Shown: positions 41,141 to 50,450, numbered from the stretch's first letter. The stretch: 64,000 nt of DNA from Pedobacter sp. BS3 (GCF_008274585.1 NZ_VTRT01000010.1:20094-84093), one strand, 5' to 3'. The notes: a model not told the origin generated them from the sequence alone. Made by a program: numbers and translations.

Positions 41141-42173
41141 ATAGTTCTATGAGCTGATTAAACCTGTGTTCGTCGGGCTGGTGAATGCGTGCTTCAACAG
41201 GCAGATAGTAAACAGGCAAAGTATCTAAAAGTTGTTTAAACTCCGGCATGCGCAACCGCTGACTGTCCTTCTCGGTGGTAATAATCAGCTTTTCGGTATA
41301 CGGCCATGCGTTAAATATTTCTGCAAGTTTACTAATATTTTTTGTGGTGTAGGTATGATGGTCGGGGTAGCGGATGTGCCGGATATGACTGGTATAGCGT
41401 TGCAGTTCCTTAAGTAACGGCTCGGCATAGGCTATCCCGGTAAGCACAACAATTCCTGTTTGCGGAGCGATGCTTCCCAAGGCTTTATTATGTCCATCAT
41501 GAAGCGACAATAGGTTACCGTATTGCAGGTATGAAAAAAATAATTGTTGTTTGGGTAACGGCCGGATTTTTTTGCCAATCTCTTGCCGTTCATTATTATC
41601 CAGATTAGCTGGTGTTTTGGTCACGATAATAACATCCGCCCGGCTCTTACTGCTTCGCGGTTCGCGTAGATTTCCTGCCGGAAGCAGAAGCTGAGGTTCA
41701 TGTAAGCGGTTATAATCAAATAACAGGATGGACAGGCCGGGCTTAACGGCCCGGTGCTGGTATGCATCGTCCAGCAGGATAACATCGTGATTCTGCTGAA
41801 GCTGCTGAATACCTTTTACCCGGTCTTCGCATACCGCTACGGTAATTGCCGGAAACTTTTGCTTGAACTGTACCGGCTCATCGCCGCCTTCGGTAGCGGG
41901 TGTTGTAGTGGTTACTTCCAAAAAACCTTTTGTCTGTCGTCCGTAGCCACGGCTTAAGGTGGCTATACGATACCGGCTGTTCAGCAAGCGGATAAGATAT
42001 TCTGTTGCCGGGCTTTTACCTGAACCACCTACTGTGATATTACCTACCGATATAACCGGCAGGTCAAAGGTGTAACTTTTGAATATGCCGTGATTGTAAA
42101 AAAAATTACGCAGATACACTACCAGCCCATAGAGCAGTGAGAACGGAAGTAACAACCATCTGAGCATTTGCAT
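41112..42173 (-). CDS. lpxK: Tetraacyldisaccharide 4'-kinase
   Basis: 353 residues. It phosphorylates the 4' position of the lipid A disaccharide at the inner membrane. An N-terminal membrane anchor (MQMLRWLLLPFSLLYGLVVY) precedes the P-loop NITVGGSGKSPATEYL, YGRQTKG, DEPVQFKQKFP, VCEDRVKG and the DDAYQHRAVKPGLSILLFDY Walker B-like block. The C-terminal TEKDSQRL motif is also present. It is the first gene of the operon with punA and the porin, which fits outer-membrane biogenesis for two of the three genes. Confidence 0.95.
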   Translation of the reverse strand: MQMLRWLLLPFSLLYGLVVYLRNFFYNHGIFKSYTFDLPVISVGNITVGGSGKSPATEYLIRLLNSRYRIATLSRGYGRQTKGFLEVTTTTPATEGGDEPVQFKQKFPAITVAVCEDRVKGIQQLQQNHDVILLDDAYQHRAVKPGLSILLFDYNRLHEPQLLLPAGNLREPRSSKSRADVIIVTKTPANLDNNERQEIGKKIRPLPKQQLFFSYLQYGNLLSLHDGHNKALGSIAPQTGIVVLTGIAYAEPLLKELQRYTSHIRHIRYPDHHTYTTKNISKLAEIFNAWPYTEKLIITTEKDSQRLRMPEFKQLLDTLPVYYLPVEARIHQPDEHRFNQLIELYVRKYRNNY

Positions 42174-42184
42174 AACCGGTGTAA

Positions 42185-42220
42185 AAATATAAAAGGCCGG
42201 GCAATTACCCGGCCTTTTAT
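42185..42220 (-). terminator. Terminator of the giant T9SS protein gene
   Basis: AAAAGGCCGGG and CCCGGCCTTTT pair perfectly around a 6-base loop on the minus strand, followed by further T-rich sequence. Confidence 0.9.
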
Positions 42221-42240
42221 CGAGGCAATAGCCGATTTAT

Positions 42241-45200
42241 TTATTGCTTGATGATTTTTTGAACTTTAACGCCCACTGACGTAGTTACCTGCAGGGTGTA
42301 AATACCCGAAGCTAATGATGCCAGGTTAAGCTCATGTTTGCTGTTGCTTAATCCGGACTGGCTGATGACAGTGCGTCCGTACAAATCGAGCACTTTAAAG
42401 GTTACCTGCTCACTGCCTGGTGTTCCGGCTATTACATTTAATGATGACGGTGTTGGTACAGGGTAAGCGCTCAGTACAATATTGTTGCCGTTAAGGCCGG
42501 TTACTGCACGAACTTTATCGGTATAAACGGTGCGTTTACCGTTTATGTCTACCTGAACCAGGCGGTAATAAGCAAGACCGCTAAGCGTTCCGTCAGTATA
42601 GGTATAATTACCGGCGCCTTGTGCGGGTACAATACCTATCGTTGTGAAGTTTACGCCATCGCTGCTTTTCTCAATTTCAAAATGCAGGTTGTTGTTTTCG
42701 GATGCGGTAACCCAGGTTAACATGGCTCCCTGTGTTTTGGCAACAGCTTCAAAGCTGATGAGGTTAACCGGAAGAACATTGTCGGTTGAACCAAACGTAA
42801 ACGGACTGAATGAAGATAAAGTTGTGGTAGAAGTTACTTTATAGGGTACTCCATCGACAATTGTGCCGCCATAGTTCTTCCATTCGCCACTTTCGTAGTG
42901 GGCAACAGTGTAACCTGTACTACCGGCAATATTACTGGCCGTTTTATCAAAGCTGTACAGTGTAACGGTTACTGCATTTGAAGCGCCGCTATGCGCTAAA
43001 TTCCAATATTCATGACCACTTACACCGCCAGTTAAGCCGCTTTCTACACTGCTTACATCGCTGTAGGCAGTTTTAAAGTATTCGGCAGTGAAAATATCTG
43101 AACTAACTGTACCGCTTACTTCAATAGGAGCAGAGGCGCCATTTTTACCTACAGGGAATATAATGGCATTGGTTCCATCGGCAGTTACCTTCATTGGACC
43201 GTCAACATAGCCATTGGCGGTCGGGGTTGTAATCCCGGTTGGAGAGGATACGCTTAAAATATTGGTAGCATCTGTTTTAATTGCACCTGCAGTGGTCGTT
43301 AATGCACCAACGGTTACTGGCTTGGCAAGAGTTAATGTTTTACCGGCGGCATTGATAGTAACGCCACTTAAGGATATTGTCGCATTTTCCGCATCTAATG
43401 TAATATCCCGGTCTGCCGAAATAGTAGCCGAAGAAAGGTCTGTTCCTGCTTTTACCAAAACAGTATAGTTGGCATCAGGCACAACAGCAAATGCGTTGAT
43501 GGTTTCCGTAGCGGTGCTTACATAGGCCATTTGCGGTTTGATGGTTACAAAGCCGGTTGTTCCGTTGTCAATGCCGTGGCTGATCTTTGTTTCAAGGGCA
43601 TATAAATCGGCGTTAGTCATGGCTGAAGAAGATGAACCGCCAAATATATTGCCAGATGCGTCTACATCACCTTTATAGGCTGCGGTTGGTGATGCGGATA
43701 AGCTGCTTCCATAGTAAAATGAACTGGCATTAGTTGGGCTTTTAAACTCCGGATTCCAGGGGAAAATTGTTTTTGAATCGGCTACTTCCTGGTTGTCTAA
43801 ATCGATGTAGGTAGCCAGGCTGGATGCGAATGTATTTTCTTCAGAACCGGTACCGCCTACTTTTATATTGGTAAACGGAATAACAGACGCTGTGCCCTGA
43901 TGATTGGCAAACCAGATACCTCTTCCGCCAGCACTGCCCGAACCGTTCAGCGTATTTCCCTGTATGGTGATGTTATCGTACGAATCGAAGCTGTTCTCAT
44001 TGCTGTTAGATGTTTTGGTATTAACAGCTATCGCTGTAAAGTCAGTAACGCCAGAGAGCGGAGTTAATGTGTTATTTTTAATATTTACATTGCTCGAAGC
44101 CATGACAAAAATACCAAGATATTTATAGTCCTGAATAGTATTGTCGCTTAAGGTAACATCTCCGGCAGTAGAAGAATTAATTTCAATAAGTGCAGGGAAT
44201 TGGTCGGCGGCATCTTCATCGTTGCTAGCCCAGGTAGCTTTTAAAGCTGTGCCTCCACTTGAAATGGTGTTATGAGAAATGGTATTGCCCGGAGTTTTGA
44301 AAACTGACAGATCTAATTTTCCGGCAATGATATTGTTGTAACTGAAATCAATGGTTTCGTTAGCGTCTCCACCAAAAATACCTCCCTGGAATGAAGCGAA
44401 ATAAGCTTTTAATGTATTGGCGTTTGCCGATGACCCGCCAATGGTTCCGTTAATGTTCCACGAACGGATAGCACGTCCGAACGCTGACTTAGGATTGTCG
44501 GCTGTGATAGTATTACGTATAATAGTTACTTTATCGTAAACCTGGGGAGACGCGTTTAACTGATGTCCCAACTGTACGCCATACGTGCCAAACTGGGTTG
44601 TTGTAGAGGAGGTAGCATAGGAGGAACTCATGGCCACAATTTCATTGTCCTGAATAGTCAGGTTGTTGTAAGTGCCTGAAAGGGGAGCCCTTATTCCGTT
44701 TTTAGTGCTTCCATTTTGAGCAACTTCTATTCTGAAGTTTGAAATGGTAGTATTGGGTTTGTTTACAATAAATAATGCCTGTTGTGCTGAATTATCATTT
44801 CCATTAATTACAGGTTTAGTGCTGGTTGTATTATTGTTGCCCTGAATGGTGAGTTCTTTGTTTATCTGGATACCACTGGTTAAGGTGTAGGTTCCAGCGT
44901 CAACGTTGATCACATCACCGTTTTGAGTGGTAGCATCGTCAATAGCATCTTGTATCGAGGCAAACCCATAACCGGAAGTTATATCCTTAACCGGAAAATA
45001 GATAAGTACTTCTCCGATATTATTATCTTCATCCTTATCGTGCATAAACGTTTTTAATGTTGTGCGGTCTGATGAATTCATATCGCCGGCTAGTTGGAGA
45101 CCGGCTCCGATATCATACTTGTTATAAACAGCAGTAATGTCTTTTGTCCAATAGCCAGTTGTTGTGGCTGGAATTCCACCATAATCTGCCGGGTATGTTG

Positions 45201-47772
45201 ATTGGAATGTGCCATCTGTTGTTGAAATACCATTGGAATTATCTATCCAGATGAAGTTTTTAATATTGGTATTAAAGGTATTCTCAGCTCCGGGCTGACC
45301 AATAAGGTATGATGAATTGGTTATGTAGTTACTTGTGCCATCTTCATTGTGATTGTAGAACCCTATCGCGGTACCGTTGGTGCTTCCTGCTAACCCGTTG
45401 AATGTATTATTCTTCATTAAAAAGCCCATTGGTAAGGTTGTAGGAGGAGAAGTAACCAGAGCTTTGGTATTAATAGTAACCAATCTGAACCCGTCAACCG
45501 ATGGCGTGAACGTATTGCCGTCTAATGTAATGCTGTTGAAGTTTTCTAAGCTCATTCCCCAGTTTACATTGGTGAACGTGTTGTTCTTTACAATGAATGT
45601 TTTTTTATTGGTGTTAAACTGGAAACGGGCTAGTGAAGTGTAAGTATTTGAAGTTGTTCCATCAAAGCTGTTATCCTCAACAGTAACCGTGCCCGATGCG
45701 TTGTTTGTAGATGACATTTCGAGTCCGCCACCGTTCAGGGTGTTGTTCTTTACGGTTACATCGCCATCGGTGAAGAAGCGGCAAATAACGTCCTGACTGA
45801 TGGTCTGAACAGTATTTCCATCAGCGGCAGTATTGCCGCCAATAAGTACATTTCTTGCCCTGTCAACCTGGAAGCCGCCTCTGAACCCTTTAGCCGGTGT
45901 GCCCCCGATAAGTCCCTGTACCGTATTTCGCTGGATGGTTACCCCGGTTATTCCTGTATTTACATTACTATAATCAGAATCGTACGGGTCAATGTTAATA
46001 CCTACCGCATTGCGGAAAGTATATTTTAGTTTTCCACTTACCAATGTACCAGTAGCCGCGGCTACAAAATTATTATCTGTAATGGTTATGCCACTAACAT
46101 CTCCATACGAATGGATAGCTGAATGTATTTTATCTAAATTAACAATGAAATTAATGTTTTTAATAGTCACATTGGGCGAGGCAACAGTAAAAATGGTAGG
46201 TATACCGTTTCCGGTAGTAGTTATAGCAGGGCCTGTGTAAGTAGCCTTTGCCTTGGTGGTATCTAACCCATCAATGGTAATGGCTTTGTCAATAATAACC
46301 CGTTCATCAAAGGTATTAGCTGAAAGTTGCAGTGTATTCCCGGCCGAAGCAGCTTCGACACCCAGGCCAATAGTCGCAAAAGCGGTGTTTAGCGTAGTGT
46401 TAAACACGTATTGCGTATCGCCAAAATAAGTGTTTGCTGCAAATTGATCACGTGTCTGTACGATATTTCCGGTGCTTAAATCATTGCCTGATAACGTTAT
46501 TGCGGCAGAAAAAGGCGAGTTACCACGGTCGAAATAGTCATCAACTGCGGCCTGGTCGGCATCGCCCTTATTATTTTTAACGTAACCACTGGCATTGCCC
46601 GACTGTCGCTGGATGCCCACATCACAGTTTTTAACAATGTTATCCTTTATAGTTACCAGAACGCCTTCAGCCACAATACCATATCCTTCACCATTGGCAT
46701 CCGGTTGTTGGAATCCGTCAATGGTATTGCTTTTAATCACTACACCTGCCGGAACATCTAAATAACCTGCGCTGTTATCTTCTAGTACCCCACGACGAAA
46801 GACTGCGATTCCTGCCAGGTCACGTTTTTCAGTACCCAAACTTCCTGACCGTGTAATAATATTATTTTTCACGATAATACTGCCATCGGCCACTTCATCA
46901 TCAGCACCGCTGCCCATCGGGTTTTTTATTTCAATACCGTAGCGCTTAGCAACCGTAATGGTATTGCCTGAAATAATATTAGGGCCAGCACCTGAAGTTA
47001 AGCCTGTAACGCCAATACCATTATCACTTGAATTTTCTATCGTGTTGTTTGAAATATTCACACCCGATGCTGTTCCGTCCTGAAGCTCGATAGAACAACA
47101 GGCATCCGTGTTTTTTACGGTATTATTAGTTATATTAACATGGGTTTTAAACCCATTCCAAATAACCATTTGCCTAAAGCCTCCAGCCATGCCATTATTT
47201 TCAAGATAGTTGTGGTCAAAGACTATATTGTCCAATGGTCCGTTAAAATAAATTCCACCTTGCTCACCAATCCCGCCGGAAGCGTTGTTATTGATGATGT
47301 CACAATAAGTTATGCTGGTATTACTGTTGCCTAGCTTTCCAACTATTCCGGCTTTAAATCCGTCAACAATAATCCCTGTAATTTCAGTCCCGGTAATATT
47401 ATTGTTGATGAAGATTCCTTCGTGGGTAACATCGGCTAATGATACAGCTTTAATAATAGTATTTGTAGCAGGATTATAGGTTAAACTATTTGCATTTCCT
47501 GCACCCTGGAGCTTAATATTGGTTTTGTTAATTACAACATTCTCATCGTAAATACCGGCCGCAATGTTGATAGTAACAGCCGAGCCTGTTGCTGTACTTA
47601 TTGCTTTGTTAATGGTTTTGTACGGCGATCCTGACGAACCGTTTCCGGTAATATCATCGCCTGAAGCAGATACATAAATCTGGCCTGATACGGTAATTAC
47701 AAAACAAGTGATTAATAAACATATTGCAGTAAAGACTTTGCCGCAATAAGAGATGCGTAAATTTTTTTTCAT
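42241..47772 (-). CDS. Giant secreted right-handed beta-helix protein with T9SS sorting domain
   Basis: 1843 residues from the ATG at 47772 (MKKNLRISYCGKVFTAICLL), which provides a clean signal peptide. The frame continues upstream to 48057 but with no plausible signal. A DUF1565/pectate-lyase-like start (YVSASGDDITGNGSSGSPYK, TINKAIS) is followed by many beta-helix turns with N-rich ladders (ISNNTIENSSDNGIGVTG; ITISGNTITVAKRYG-like). Two more ASIQDAIDDA- and FATIGLGVEAA-type cores mark at least three helix domains. Then a T9SS linker (LPVNLISFEAVAKTQGAMLT) and a type A sorting domain (VLDLYGRTVISQSGLSNSKH). It is probably surface-attached and polysaccharide-directed. No catalytic site identified. 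Confidence 0.88.
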   Translation of the reverse strand: MKKNLRISYCGKVFTAICLLITCFVITVSGQIYVSASGDDITGNGSSGSPYKTINKAISTATGSAVTINIAAGIYDENVVINKTNIKLQGAGNANSLTYNPATNTIIKAVSLADVTHEGIFINNNITGTEITGIIVDGFKAGIVGKLGNSNTSITYCDIINNNASGGIGEQGGIYFNGPLDNIVFDHNYLENNGMAGGFRQMVIWNGFKTHVNITNNTVKNTDACCSIELQDGTASGVNISNNTIENSSDNGIGVTGLTSGAGPNIISGNTITVAKRYGIEIKNPMGSGADDEVADGSIIVKNNIITRSGSLGTEKRDLAGIAVFRRGVLEDNSAGYLDVPAGVVIKSNTIDGFQQPDANGEGYGIVAEGVLVTIKDNIVKNCDVGIQRQSGNASGYVKNNKGDADQAAVDDYFDRGNSPFSAAITLSGNDLSTGNIVQTRDQFAANTYFGDTQYVFNTTLNTAFATIGLGVEAASAGNTLQLSANTFDERVIIDKAITIDGLDTTKAKATYTGPAITTTGNGIPTIFTVASPNVTIKNINFIVNLDKIHSAIHSYGDVSGITITDNNFVAAATGTLVSGKLKYTFRNAVGINIDPYDSDYSNVNTGITGVTIQRNTVQGLIGGTPAKGFRGGFQVDRARNVLIGGNTAADGNTVQTISQDVICRFFTDGDVTVKNNTLNGGGLEMSSTNNASGTVTVEDNSFDGTTSNTYTSLARFQFNTNKKTFIVKNNTFTNVNWGMSLENFNSITLDGNTFTPSVDGFRLVTINTKALVTSPPTTLPMGFLMKNNTFNGLAGSTNGTAIGFYNHNEDGTSNYITNSSYLIGQPGAENTFNTNIKNFIWIDNSNGISTTDGTFQSTYPADYGGIPATTTGYWTKDITAVYNKYDIGAGLQLAGDMNSSDRTTLKTFMHDKDEDNNIGEVLIYFPVKDITSGYGFASIQDAIDDATTQNGDVINVDAGTYTLTSGIQINKELTIQGNNNTTSTKPVINGNDNSAQQALFIVNKPNTTISNFRIEVAQNGSTKNGIRAPLSGTYNNLTIQDNEIVAMSSSYATSSTTTQFGTYGVQLGHQLNASPQVYDKVTIIRNTITADNPKSAFGRAIRSWNINGTIGGSSANANTLKAYFASFQGGIFGGDANETIDFSYNNIIAGKLDLSVFKTPGNTISHNTISSGGTALKATWASNDEDAADQFPALIEINSSTAGDVTLSDNTIQDYKYLGIFVMASSNVNIKNNTLTPLSGVTDFTAIAVNTKTSNSNENSFDSYDNITIQGNTLNGSGSAGGRGIWFANHQGTASVIPFTNIKVGGTGSEENTFASSLATYIDLDNQEVADSKTIFPWNPEFKSPTNASSFYYGSSLSASPTAAYKGDVDASGNIFGGSSSSAMTNADLYALETKISHGIDNGTTGFVTIKPQMAYVSTATETINAFAVVPDANYTVLVKAGTDLSSATISADRDITLDAENATISLSGVTINAAGKTLTLAKPVTVGALTTTAGAIKTDATNILSVSSPTGITTPTANGYVDGPMKVTADGTNAIIFPVGKNGASAPIEVSGTVSSDIFTAEYFKTAYSDVSSVESGLTGGVSGHEYWNLAHSGASNAVTVTLYSFDKTASNIAGSTGYTVAHYESGEWKNYGGTIVDGVPYKVTSTTTLSSFSPFTFGSTDNVLPVNLISFEAVAKTQGAMLTWVTASENNNLHFEIEKSSDGVNFTTIGIVPAQGAGNYTYTDGTLSGLAYYRLVQVDINGKRTVYTDKVRAVTGLNGNNIVLSAYPVPTPSSLNVIAGTPGSEQVTFKVLDLYGRTVISQSGLSNSKHELNLASLASGIYTLQVTTSVGVKVQKIIKQ

Positions 47773-48124
47773 GGTTGAGCGTATTAAAGGGGTTAAGAGG
47801 AGCAAAATTATATAAAAATAGTTGACAATCACAATGTTGTAGCTCATTTTTTGAGTTAAATTTTTTTTAATATCGTTTTTGGTGCGTCTGGTGGCTTTTT
47901 TCTGAAAAAAAATTGCCTGCTTATGAAGTATGTTATCTGTGGTTAACCAATAGTTTTGCGAAATCATGTTATTGGAGCTGTATATGAAAATATAAGATAT
48001 AATAGGGTATTTTAATTCGAATGAGTTAAGGCGGAGTGTTAGCCTGGTTAATATCAAAAAAACTTTAAAAGCGGCTGTTAACCAATAATCAGCAGCGCAC
48101 CAAGGTGCTGTATCAAATTTTTTT
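47773..48124. other. Upstream region of the giant gene
   Basis: About 350 bases with no gene on either strand that I would accept. It presumably holds the divergent promoters. The 48000 end of the long minus frame lies here but is not considered coding. Confidence 0.4.
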
Positions 48125-48227
48125 CGTCATCACTGTATGACCGTGTGGGTTGAGGTAATCTCTCAATTGGCGACGAGATTGCTTCGTTTTAAGTTTCTTC
48201 CTGTTGCTATTGCATACAGCGATGACG
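48125..48227. repeat. Palindromic MITE- or REP-like element
   Basis: CGTCATCACTGTATG at the left and CATACAGCGATGACG at the right are near-perfect inverted ends, with GAGGTAATCTC and GAGATTGCTTCG inside. No ORF. Confidence 0.65.
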
Positions 48228-48273
48228 CCGAATTTTCAGTTGCGCCTGTTCTGGCAGCATGCAGTAATAATTT

Positions 48274-48304
48274 TTGTTTCTAATACATAAATACCTTATC
48301 TTCG
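48274..48304 (+). promoter_or_regulatory. Candidate promoter of the Cys-rich leader ORF
   Basis: TTG at 48274-48276 and TATCTTCG at 48297-48304 (one mismatch to TAnnTTTG), separated by 20 bases, the spacing expected for Bacteroidota -33/-7 elements. The leader ATG is 28 bases downstream. Confidence 0.55.
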
Positions 48305-48332
48305 TATCACATCATGGTCAACAAGGACTATT

Positions 48333-48482
48333 ATGAATAACAAGAAGCATATACATACCACTACAATGAGATGCCATGCATTACAGATGCAGCAGGCGTA
48401 CCGGTGTTGTTGTATGCTCGGCCGTTCTGCGTCTCCAATCGGGTATTCTTTCCAAACGAGCAGTAAGGACTTTATTCAGTAA
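48333..48482 (+). CDS. Cys-rich 49-aa leader-peptide candidate
   Basis: ATG at 48333, TAA at 48480-48482. The peptide starts MNNKKHIHTTTMRCHALQMQ, contains the run YRCCCML with three consecutive TGT codons, and ends SSKDFIQ. It is hydrophilic, without signal or membrane segment. A promoter candidate lies upstream. A GC hairpin followed by a T-rich stretch starts right at its stop codon, the arrangement of a transcription attenuator or leader. If so, ribosome stalling at Cys codons could control read-through into 48558-49483. No known leader family was identified with certainty. Confidence 0.45.
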   Translation: MNNKKHIHTTTMRCHALQMQQAYRCCCMLGRSASPIGYSFQTSSKDFIQ

Positions 48483-48512
48483 GCCCCGGCCTCTGTTTTT
48501 CAGGCTTGGGGA
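48481..48512 (+). terminator. Hairpin after the leader ORF, possible attenuator
   Basis: AAGCCCCGGCCT and AGGCTTGGGG can pair as CCCC/GGGG plus GCCT/AGGC, or as AAGCC/GGCTT. The pairings exclude each other. A T-rich tract (CTTTTTCTTCTTTTA) follows about 20 bases later. Confidence 0.4.
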
Positions 48513-48557
48513 GTATCATTCCGCTTTTTCTTCTTTTACTGTTTAAAATTTTATTTC

Positions 48558-48782
48558 ATGAAACCAGTTGGATTTTACCCCTATACACGGGTTGCATTTG
48601 TTTTTATTTTTTTACTCAATATAGCAGCTATCCTGGGTGCTTTATTTACTCACGAGCAGTTGCTATTATTTGTCGCCATTACGTTGTCGTTATTACAACT
48701 GGCGGCTTACCATTATTTGCAGCGCAGGAAGCTGATCAGCCGGCACTTTGACCGGTTAAGACGGCGCAGTTCGCTCCCGTAA
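48558..48782 (+). CDS. Small two-span membrane protein
   Basis: 74 residues: MKPVGFYPYTRVAFVFIFLL starts the first membrane segment, LLFVAITLSLLQLAAYHYLQ the second, and a strongly basic tail (RRKLISRHFDRLRRRSS) follows. A second frame of similar length overlaps it, but this one has the coherent two-helix, positive-inside pattern. It lies between the Cys-rich leader and a Rnk/GreA-like gene on the same strand. Function unknown. Confidence 0.55.
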   Translation: MKPVGFYPYTRVAFVFIFLLNIAAILGALFTHEQLLLFVAITLSLLQLAAYHYLQRRKLISRHFDRLRRRSSLP

Positions 48783-48831
48783 TAAGGTCTGTTTGTTATC
48801 AATTAATGTTTTTATATAAATCTATAGTAAC

Positions 48832-49239
48832 ATGGAAAATGCACGTTTAATTATTTCTCAAAACGATTTTGATCTTTTACAGAGTCATCTGAAATTAAGC
48901 AGTAATTTGTCTGAATTTAACAGGAAGAAGCTAAATGAGGAATTGCAGTCGGCCCGGATAATGAGGCTGGAAGATCTGCCTGATGATATTGTTGCAACCA
49001 ATTCGCAGGTTGAAATTGAGGAAGTTGCAGGAGGGCAGCGTTTTACTTTCCAACTGGTAAGTCCTGATGAAGCTGATATGAAAAAGTACAAATTATCGGT
49101 ATTGGCGCCAATAGGAGTGGCCCTGTTGGGGTATGGTGTGGGCGCTGAGGTACAATGGGAAATGCCTAATGGCCTGAAAACTTTCAGGATAGTAAACGTT
49201 ACCCGTGATGTATTGGACGTTGAACCCGCAGTCAAATAA
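48832..49239 (+). CDS. GreA/GreB-like C-terminal domain protein (Rnk type)
   Basis: 135 residues. A short N-terminal helical part (ARLIISQNDFDLLQSHLKLS) is followed by the FKBP-like C-terminal domain of Gre factors: VATNSQVEIEE, FTFQLVSPDEAD, LSVLAPIGVALLGYGVGAEV and EWPNGLK-like. The long Gre coiled coil needed to enter the RNA-polymerase channel is reduced to one short helix, so it is closer to Rnk than to GreA. It probably binds RNA polymerase and modulates elongation or stress response. Confidence 0.85.
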   Translation: MENARLIISQNDFDLLQSHLKLSSNLSEFNRKKLNEELQSARIMRLEDLPDDIVATNSQVEIEEVAGGQRFTFQLVSPDEADMKKYKLSVLAPIGVALLGYGVGAEVQWEMPNGLKTFRIVNVTRDVLDVEPAVK

Positions 49240-49258
49240 TCCATTAAAGAATTATGCT

Positions 49259-49483
49259 ATGGACTGGCAAATGGTAAAAGAGCTTCTGAAAAGACTGACT
49301 GCTACCTACACGCAGGATAGTATCCGGGTGATCACCTATAACCGGGAAATTTTTCCACTCATCTTGCGGTTTGAAGATAATGAGCGTTCTGCCGATTTAT
49401 ATCATGCCATTATCCGGCTTTATGAGCAGCTAATGAGCGAACGGGTAGAAATGGGATGGAAGATAAGTAAGAGCGGAAGCTGA
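49259..49483 (+). CDS. Small conserved-looking hypothetical protein (74 aa)
   Basis: 74 residues from the ATG at 49259 (MDWQMVKELLKRLTATYTQD). The frame is open from 49205 but that would overlap the Gre-like gene. Mostly alpha-helical with a short beta part (SIRVITYNREIFPLILRFED). No signal, membrane segment or Cys pattern. It starts 19 bases after the Gre-like gene and may be co-translated. Not recognised. Confidence 0.6.
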   Translation: MDWQMVKELLKRLTATYTQDSIRVITYNREIFPLILRFEDNERSADLYHAIIRLYEQLMSERVEMGWKISKSGS

Positions 49484-49491
49484 TAGCAATA

Positions 49492-49620
49492 AAAAAAGAG
49501 TGTCTAAAAAGCCAAAAGACATCGTCATTTCGACGACTTTAGGAGGTGAAGTTCCAAGCATTTCTGACGAAGATATCTCGACTACGCTCGGGATGACGGG
49601 AACCTTTTAGACACTCTTTC
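49492..49620. repeat. Inverted-repeat element acting as terminator
   Basis: AAAGAGTGTCTAAAA and TTTTAGACACTCTTT are perfect 15-bp inverted ends. Inside are CGTCATTTCGACGAC and CTCGGGATGACG. It resembles a MITE- or REP-type palindrome and, with T-rich ends, can end transcription from both sides. Confidence 0.75.
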
Positions 49621-49642
49621 TGATCCTGGATTTTGAATGCTA

Positions 49643-50251
49643 CTACATGGCAGTGATCACACCGCAGCCAATTCTGCTGCCTGCATTACCTGCCGGTTGT
49701 GATTTATAATCGTCTACGCCAGAGTGAACAATGATACCATGGCCCACTACATTGGTTGTTGAATCGCCGCCAATGCTCCAGCGGTTTGTTTTCATGGTTA
49801 ATTCGCCGTCGCCTTTGTTATCTAATTGTACATTACCAATATCGCCGGAATGATAGGATGCTGATCCCCATTTACCATGCTGCTCATGAGTTGGGTTCCA
49901 GTGGCCGTGGGTCATTTTGCCTGAATCGCCGCAATCGCCATGCTCATGAATGTGCACAGCTACACTTTTATTGGCCATTGACGGGAAATGAATTTTTAAC
50001 TGTAGCTGAACAGTGCCATCGCTTTCTTTGACAAAATCAGCGGTGCCCGTTCCGGCGGTATCGGTTTTGGTTGCGCTAATATCGGCATGCGCCATAGTTG
50101 CATTAGCTCCCGAAGCCATTGAATCGGTCATAGAAGTATCAGACATGGCCATGGTGCTGTCTGTCATGTTTTGGTTGCGGTTATTATTACTACAACCTGC
50201 GGCTATAATCAGTGCAATAGCCATCATTCCGAAAAGATTTTCTTTTTTCAT
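49643..50251 (-). CDS. sodC: Cu/Zn superoxide dismutase family lipoprotein
   Basis: 202 residues. A lipoprotein signal (MKKENLFGMMAIALIIAAGC, lipobox IAAGC) is followed by a Ser/Thr/Met-rich linker and the SOD fold. Copper/zinc ligands are in VHIHEHGDCGDSG (two His plus the disulfide Cys), HGHWNPTHEQHG, and GHGIIVHSGVDDY. The final RIGCGVI supplies the second disulfide Cys and the active-site Arg region. It dismutates superoxide at the envelope. Monocistronic. Confidence 0.92.
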   Translation of the reverse strand: MKKENLFGMMAIALIIAAGCSNNNRNQNMTDSTMAMSDTSMTDSMASGANATMAHADISATKTDTAGTGTADFVKESDGTVQLQLKIHFPSMANKSVAVHIHEHGDCGDSGKMTHGHWNPTHEQHGKWGSASYHSGDIGNVQLDNKGDGELTMKTNRWSIGGDSTTNVVGHGIIVHSGVDDYKSQPAGNAGSRIGCGVITAM

Positions 50252-50384
50252 GGTTTTAATTGTTTTAGATAAACAGCCTGCCAGAAACAGACCGGGTTAT
50301 TATTGGATTTGTAATATCCTGAAAAGATCAGTTAACGCAAACTTTAACGGTTTAAATGGCTTTTGGTTTGAGAAAATTTAATAC

Positions 50385-50450
50385 AGTGGACAGTGGACAG
50401 TGGACAATTGACAGTTGACAGTGGACAATTGACAATGACCAATTAAAAAC
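50385..50450 (-). repeat. Heptad repeat (YTGTCMA type, minus orientation)
   Basis: In sevens: CAGTGGA, CAGTGGA, CAATTGA, CAGTTGA, CAGTGGA, CAATTGA, then degenerate. Confidence 0.75.

Noticed and set aside
47773..48057. Upstream extension of the giant beta-helix protein
   Set aside because: No signal peptide and low-quality sequence; the internal ATG at 47772 gives a clean signal peptide.
48506..48751. 81-codon frame overlapping the two-span membrane protein
   Set aside because: The alternative frame at 48558-48782 has a coherent two-helix, positive-inside pattern and a better start.
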